Shown: piece after piece, positions 60,483 through 64,000 of the stretch
Layout of the letters: each line of letters opens with the position of its first letter
Position numbering within the stretch: the first letter of the stretch is position 1
Origin: Gibbula magus
Lineage: Eukaryota > Mollusca > Gastropoda > Trochida > Trochidae
Assembly: GCA_936450465.1 (NCBI GenBank)
Contig: OW388300.1
Coordinates: 51,632,551-51,696,550, forward strand
Direction of reading: 5' to 3'
Length of the DNA stretch: 64,000 bases
Notes under the pieces: generated by a model
What the model was told of the DNA's origin: nothing
Seen by the model: only the letters and a program-made list of their open reading frames with translations
Databases searched by the model: none
Translations under genes and position numbers: made by a program

Positions 60483-61230
60483 TTAATAGACACGTTTTAA
60501 CACTTTGTAGACCATGTCAGAAATACATCTACAGTATGGTATCAACAAAGTCCCCAAATGATATGGAGGGAAGTAATTTTCGGCTTTTGGTCAATTGGGA
60601 GATTATTCACATATGGTGCGCAATTGAGTATAGATGTAAAAAAGCTCTGTAACGTTTTGTTACTCAGACTGCTTGCACAGCAAAACTTCGTAAAAATACA
60701 AATTGTAATTGTTTTGCACGGATGATTTTGTCGACCCCTGTAGTTCATCATGGCCATTTTATTAGGTGTCTGCAATTAGTTGGTTTATATGGCAAAGACA
60801 TATGATGAATGATTTAAGATATGTACATACATGTACTTCTCTTAACATAGCTTATCGGAAATGTTATTCATTGTTTTAAACTTAGTAATACACATTTAGC
60901 AAACTGTCAATTAAAAGTGCAACGAAGATTTGTCAAAATCCTATCCAATTAGTACTTTGCTTTGTATATCAGTTTTTTACATTCTCACAATTCACATCCG
61001 CCATTTTGTTACAAAAATGTATCTTCAATAAAACACTGTCTGTCAATACATTAAACTAGATTAATTATAATTTATCATATATAGAAAGGGAAGGAAATGA
61101 TGTCAGTGTAGCATTGTTTTGTGATACAGATATGACTCTAACGTTTATACATACGGACATACATGTAAATTACATTCTATCACCAAACTTAAACCTTTGT
61201 TTCTATTAAGTAAAACCTTTTCCTCAGAAT

Positions 61231-61716
61231 GGTTATTCCATTACTGTGTAGATACGCAAATTGTTAGATAATGGTTCTTCCATTACTGTGTAGATACGCA
61301 AATTGTTAGATAATGGTTCTTCCATTTCTGTGAAGATACGCAAATTGTTAGATAACGGTTCTTCCATTACTGTGTAGAAACGCAAATTGTTAGATAACGG
61401 TTCTTCCATTACTGTGTAGAAACGCAAATTGTTAGATAATGGTTCTTCCATTACTGTGTAGGTACGCAAATTGTTAGATAATGGTTCTTCCATTACTGTG
61501 TAGGTACGCAATTTGTTAGATAATGGTTCTTCCATTACTGTGTTGGTACGCAAATTGTTAGATAATGGTTCTTCCAATACTGTGTAGATACGCAAATTGT
61601 TAGATAATGGTTCTTCCATTACTGTGTAGACACGCAAATTGTTAGATAATGGTTCTTCCATTACTGTGTAGATACGCAAATTGTTAGATAATGGTTCTTC
61701 CATTACTGTGTAGATA
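61231..61716. repeat. 42-bp minisatellite, about 11.6 units
   Basis: Unit GGTTCTTCCATTACTGTGTA plus GATACGCAAATTGTTAGATAAT repeats with no length change from 61231 to 61716. Because 42 is a multiple of three and the unit lacks stops in one minus-strand frame, it makes a 156-codon frame of 14-residue repeats (EEPLSNNLR core). The paralogous place in copy 2 (about 19895-19935) has only part of one unit, so the array grew after the duplication. Confidence 0.95.
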
Positions 61717-61724
61717 CTTCTATC

Positions 61725-61845
61725 ATTGTTGTCAGTACTATTAATGGGAAGAAACCCATATCTGCAACACCGTTGTGGTTAAGCCTGTTAGCATTAGCTA
61801 AAAATAGCGAACCATGGGTGAAACTGCGATAGTCACTCTTTCAAT
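61725..61845 (-). mobile_element. Old SINE body, paralogue of 20880
   Basis: Shares GCGAACCATGGGTG and the flanking order with the SINE at 33489 and lies at the same place in copy 5 as 20880-21060 in copy 2. No tRNA head or tail remains. Confidence 0.55.
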
Positions 61846-61937
61846 TTTAACAATAATAAATGAGAAGAAAGTTAAAGAACAAAACTATTGGAAAATACAT
61901 GAATTCTTTTATTCTGTGATGTTCGTTTTTCTGTCAT

Positions 61938-62185
61938 GTGTATAACTGAGCATGCCAGGCACGTTCTCCTTGTTGTCTAAGTCAGTGCCGTGTTTGCAGT
62001 AAAATTAGCCATATTATTCCTCAACATGATAAGCAAACAATCGTTCCTTAGTTGACTAATCAGTTTGAGACCCAACTGAGTCTCCTTGGTTGATTGTTAC
62101 CCCAAATCAATAGGCTGTCTTTAGCTTAGCACACAGACCATGGTTTGTTTTGGTTGCCATTGACAGCATTGAATATATCCATTTC
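61938..62185 (+). repeat. Partner of the conserved 21230 block
   Basis: Nearly identical to 21230-21465 over about 240 bp; the rest of the neighbourhood is more diverged. Non-coding. Confidence 0.7.
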
Positions 62186-62199
62186 CGGATTAGGTTTTA

Positions 62200-62880
62200 G
62201 TTTTGTTAGATCTATTGTCAATAGGGTTTTGAAGGAACTAATTTATCAAAGAAGAAGCGTATATCTTATTTGTTTGAATAAGGTTAATACTGTCAGTATA
62301 GACATTTTAGATTGAACACGTTTAATGCTAGGATTAATGATCCCTTATAAACAGCACAAGGTTACAGATTACGTGACATATGTCATATAACAACTTTTGA
62401 ATGTTATTGGTCTTCGAAAACGGTTTGCATTTCATATGAGGACTATGTTAGCATCTCAAAAACACTATCTTAGAACCATGAAATTGTGTTTTGAAGAGAA
62501 ACATTAAAAATCTCAGTAGGTGGTCAATGTTTTAAGAAAATAACGAATAATTCTCATTTTGGCTCACTTCATGGCCTTTTTAAAAAACAATTCCCTTCAA
62601 TTTCTTTATGATCAGATATAGGACAATTGCCCCGCCAATGAAACTATGGCGATAATATATAATAATAATAATATTATCAGGACATTCTCAAGTTATAGTA
62701 CAAAAGGTATAACTTATGGGATGCTAAAACACAACAAACTAAGTTCTTCTGAGCACATAACGTTTTATTATATTTAATTCTAAGAGGGGTAACGTTTTAA
62801 TTGCATTAGGTGTATGTAACATTTGGCCTGAATGTCATTAACGTATTTACATTCCTATTTTAGGAGAAGAGGAAGACAAA
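62200..62880. other. No recognisable feature
   Basis: AT-rich, with a short AAT run at 62660. No gene, RNA or repeat that I can match elsewhere in the window. Confidence 0.4.
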
Positions 62881-63340
62881 TATACCCTCAACACCAGTGT
62901 ACAACATATTATTGATCATCACCTCAACGCCAAAGTCGGAGGTCAAAACGTAGGGATTGAGAACATCATACCATGAAAAGGTACAGGAGACAACAACAAA
63001 GGAGAGAGACGCATTGCATTCTGTAAAGACAACAATATGGCATTTGGTGGAACCCTATGTCAACAAAGTTATTTTTTCATCAAATTCGGTTTTTTTCATC
63101 AAAGTCGGTTTTTTCATCAAAGTCGGTTTTTTCATCAAAAACAGTTTTCTCACCAAAGTCATTTTTTTTCATCAAATTCGTTTTTTTCAACAAAGTCATT
63201 TTTTTCATCAAAGTCGGGATAGATCCATACTTGGGATACAACACCCTTTTCCTGTACAAAGCCACACACAAGAAGACACAGGACTTTTCGAATAGTCATG
63301 TAGCAAAATCAAATGGACAGTAAACAGCAGATGACCGGGA
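62880..63340 (+). pseudogene. RTE-type LINE endonuclease relic
   Basis: The frame near 62920-63060 reads L-N-A-K-V-G-G-Q-N-V-G, a stop, then G-E-R-R-I-A-F-C-K-D-N-N-M-A-F-G-G-T-L. This matches the order D-x-N-A-K-V-G, N-G-x-R-L-x-x-F-C, x-x-G-G-T in the apurinic endonuclease of RTE-type LINEs. The sequence is then split by a short-period minisatellite and may resume near 63265 (H-K-K-T). No reverse transcriptase is visible before the window ends. Confidence 0.6.
63060..63215. repeat. About 20-bp minisatellite
   Basis: Seven to eight copies of TTTTTTCATCAAAGTCGG with small changes in length and sequence. It creates overlapping Phe/Lys/Ser-rich open frames in all three plus-strand frames that are not genes. 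Confidence 0.85.
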
Positions 63341-64000
63341 AGCTTAAATTATGTTGTAGCAAAGAGAAGGGGGAGGATGTATGTAGCATACCATACAGTT
63401 TTCAATGTGAATCCTCACACGCCGAAGTAGAGAGGTATAAATCGGTGACAATTTTGTAGGGACGAGTGGAAAACTTAATACACGGTAAGTAACAGCAGAG
63501 TTTTATTTCAAGTCAAGCGTGGTGCACTGTAATGAACAGACAAGGACAATAATACATTTTGTAAATGTGGGTTGCTGTTTTAGTGTAATGTGACATATTT
63601 ATAAATTATCAAATGTTTGCTTTGCTCAGCGACCCTTCGATGGTGTTGATACAATTACAAAATTTTACAAAAAGATGTATGTAATATTTGGAAAAATTCA
63701 CTCATATGCATAAAGTGACTCCTGCAGGAAAGACCCCAGGCCTATAAAATGGGTTCACATTGTTTTCTTGAGCGGAAATAGATTCTCCATACTTCAGCAT
63801 TAGCATTAGACAGTTGATCTATATGAGTTCAAACGGGTACATGTTGGATACAAGCAAGTATTTGCTGGGACCACGAGAAAAGAAGAATAGATAACAGAGT
63901 AGAAATGAACGACAATTGATCATAGATAGGTAGAGGGAAAACTTCTCAGCACGAGGTTTTAAAGACTAAACTAACAAACGGGGATAGACTATAGGAACAT
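63340..64000. other. No recognisable feature
   Basis: AT-rich edge of the window. No coding motif, tRNA-like box or repeat shared with the rest of the window was seen. Confidence 0.4.

Larger units (their letters stand above)
46850..62200 (+). repeat. Segmental duplication, copy 5
   Basis: Starts with the ATCAGCTGAACC block (46857), then TGTTTATCAATGTCTCATTAG (47223), the 47580-47985 blocks, the signal-exon block (48090-48230), 48754, 48827, AAGATTCATTTACCACCTAAC (52361), 53380-53650, GGGAGATTATTCACATATGGTG (60600) and 61938-62185. Two large TTAA insertions (49289-52357, 53709-60482) account for most of its extra length. Apart from mobile-element relics I see no gene. The far end is matched to copy 2 at 19160-21465. 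Confidence 0.65.

Noticed and set aside
61233..61703. 156-codon minus-strand frame of 14-residue repeats as a repetitive protein
   Set aside because: It is fully explained by the 42-bp minisatellite; no start context, flanking exon or promoter was seen. Kept only as a low-level question in the findings.
61231..61716. CRISPR array
   Set aside because: Units are directly abutting tandem repeats without unique spacers, and the DNA is clearly eukaryotic.
63037..63323. Phe/Lys/Ser-rich frames in all plus-strand frames
   Set aside because: Produced by the T-rich minisatellite of about 20 bp.

Overview
This window looks like non-coding, repeat-dense genomic DNA from a marine invertebrate, most likely a gastropod or other mollusc. 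The reasons are AT-rich sequence without operons, many relics of animal non-LTR retrotransposons, tRNA-derived SINEs whose tails resemble molluscan repeats, and elements with a terminal hairpin, a CCGT-type tetranucleotide tract and a tandem core of about 150-170 bp like those known in bivalves and gastropods. The species call is inference. I find no intact cellular gene, rRNA gene or functional tRNA gene.

Backbone: much of the window appears to be five diverged, head-to-tail copies of one ancestral segment, at about 680-11060, 11560-29600, 29650-37370, 37370-46530 and 46850-62200. Landmark blocks recur in the same order and orientation. Because paralogous copies lack particular insertions, they act as empty sites that date and bound many mobile elements. 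Each copy carries one short block that could be a signal-peptide exon (4795, 14857, 34851 with an ATG; 39126 and 48173 without). It is the only hint of an ancestral duplicated gene.

Insertions into the backbone: a 4.0-kb element with 9-bp direct repeats and hairpin ends (5152-9148); six insertions at TTAA sites (17161-17639, 27165-27520, 42509-43049, 44497-44855, 49289-52357, 53709-60482); elements with hairpin ends and tandem cores (1674-2340, 10100-10615, 12494-12985, 22236-23290); a Tc1/mariner relic (12212-12488); SINEs (20880, 33489, 35310, 41518, 61725); two related hammerhead-like motifs (20461, 48010); and LINE fragments.

Region 46.8-64 kb is the most layered. A 3.07-kb TTAA insertion carries a THAP zinc-finger fragment and a LINE 3' end. 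A 6.8-kb TTAA insertion with piggyBac-like ends holds an almost intact L2/CR1-type LINE, a Gypsy-type gag-protease relic and a second LINE. A regular 42-bp minisatellite follows. An RTE-type endonuclease relic, split by a roughly 20-bp minisatellite, lies near the right edge.

Coordinates of ancient repeats are approximate. All homology calls come from reading motifs, not from database searches.
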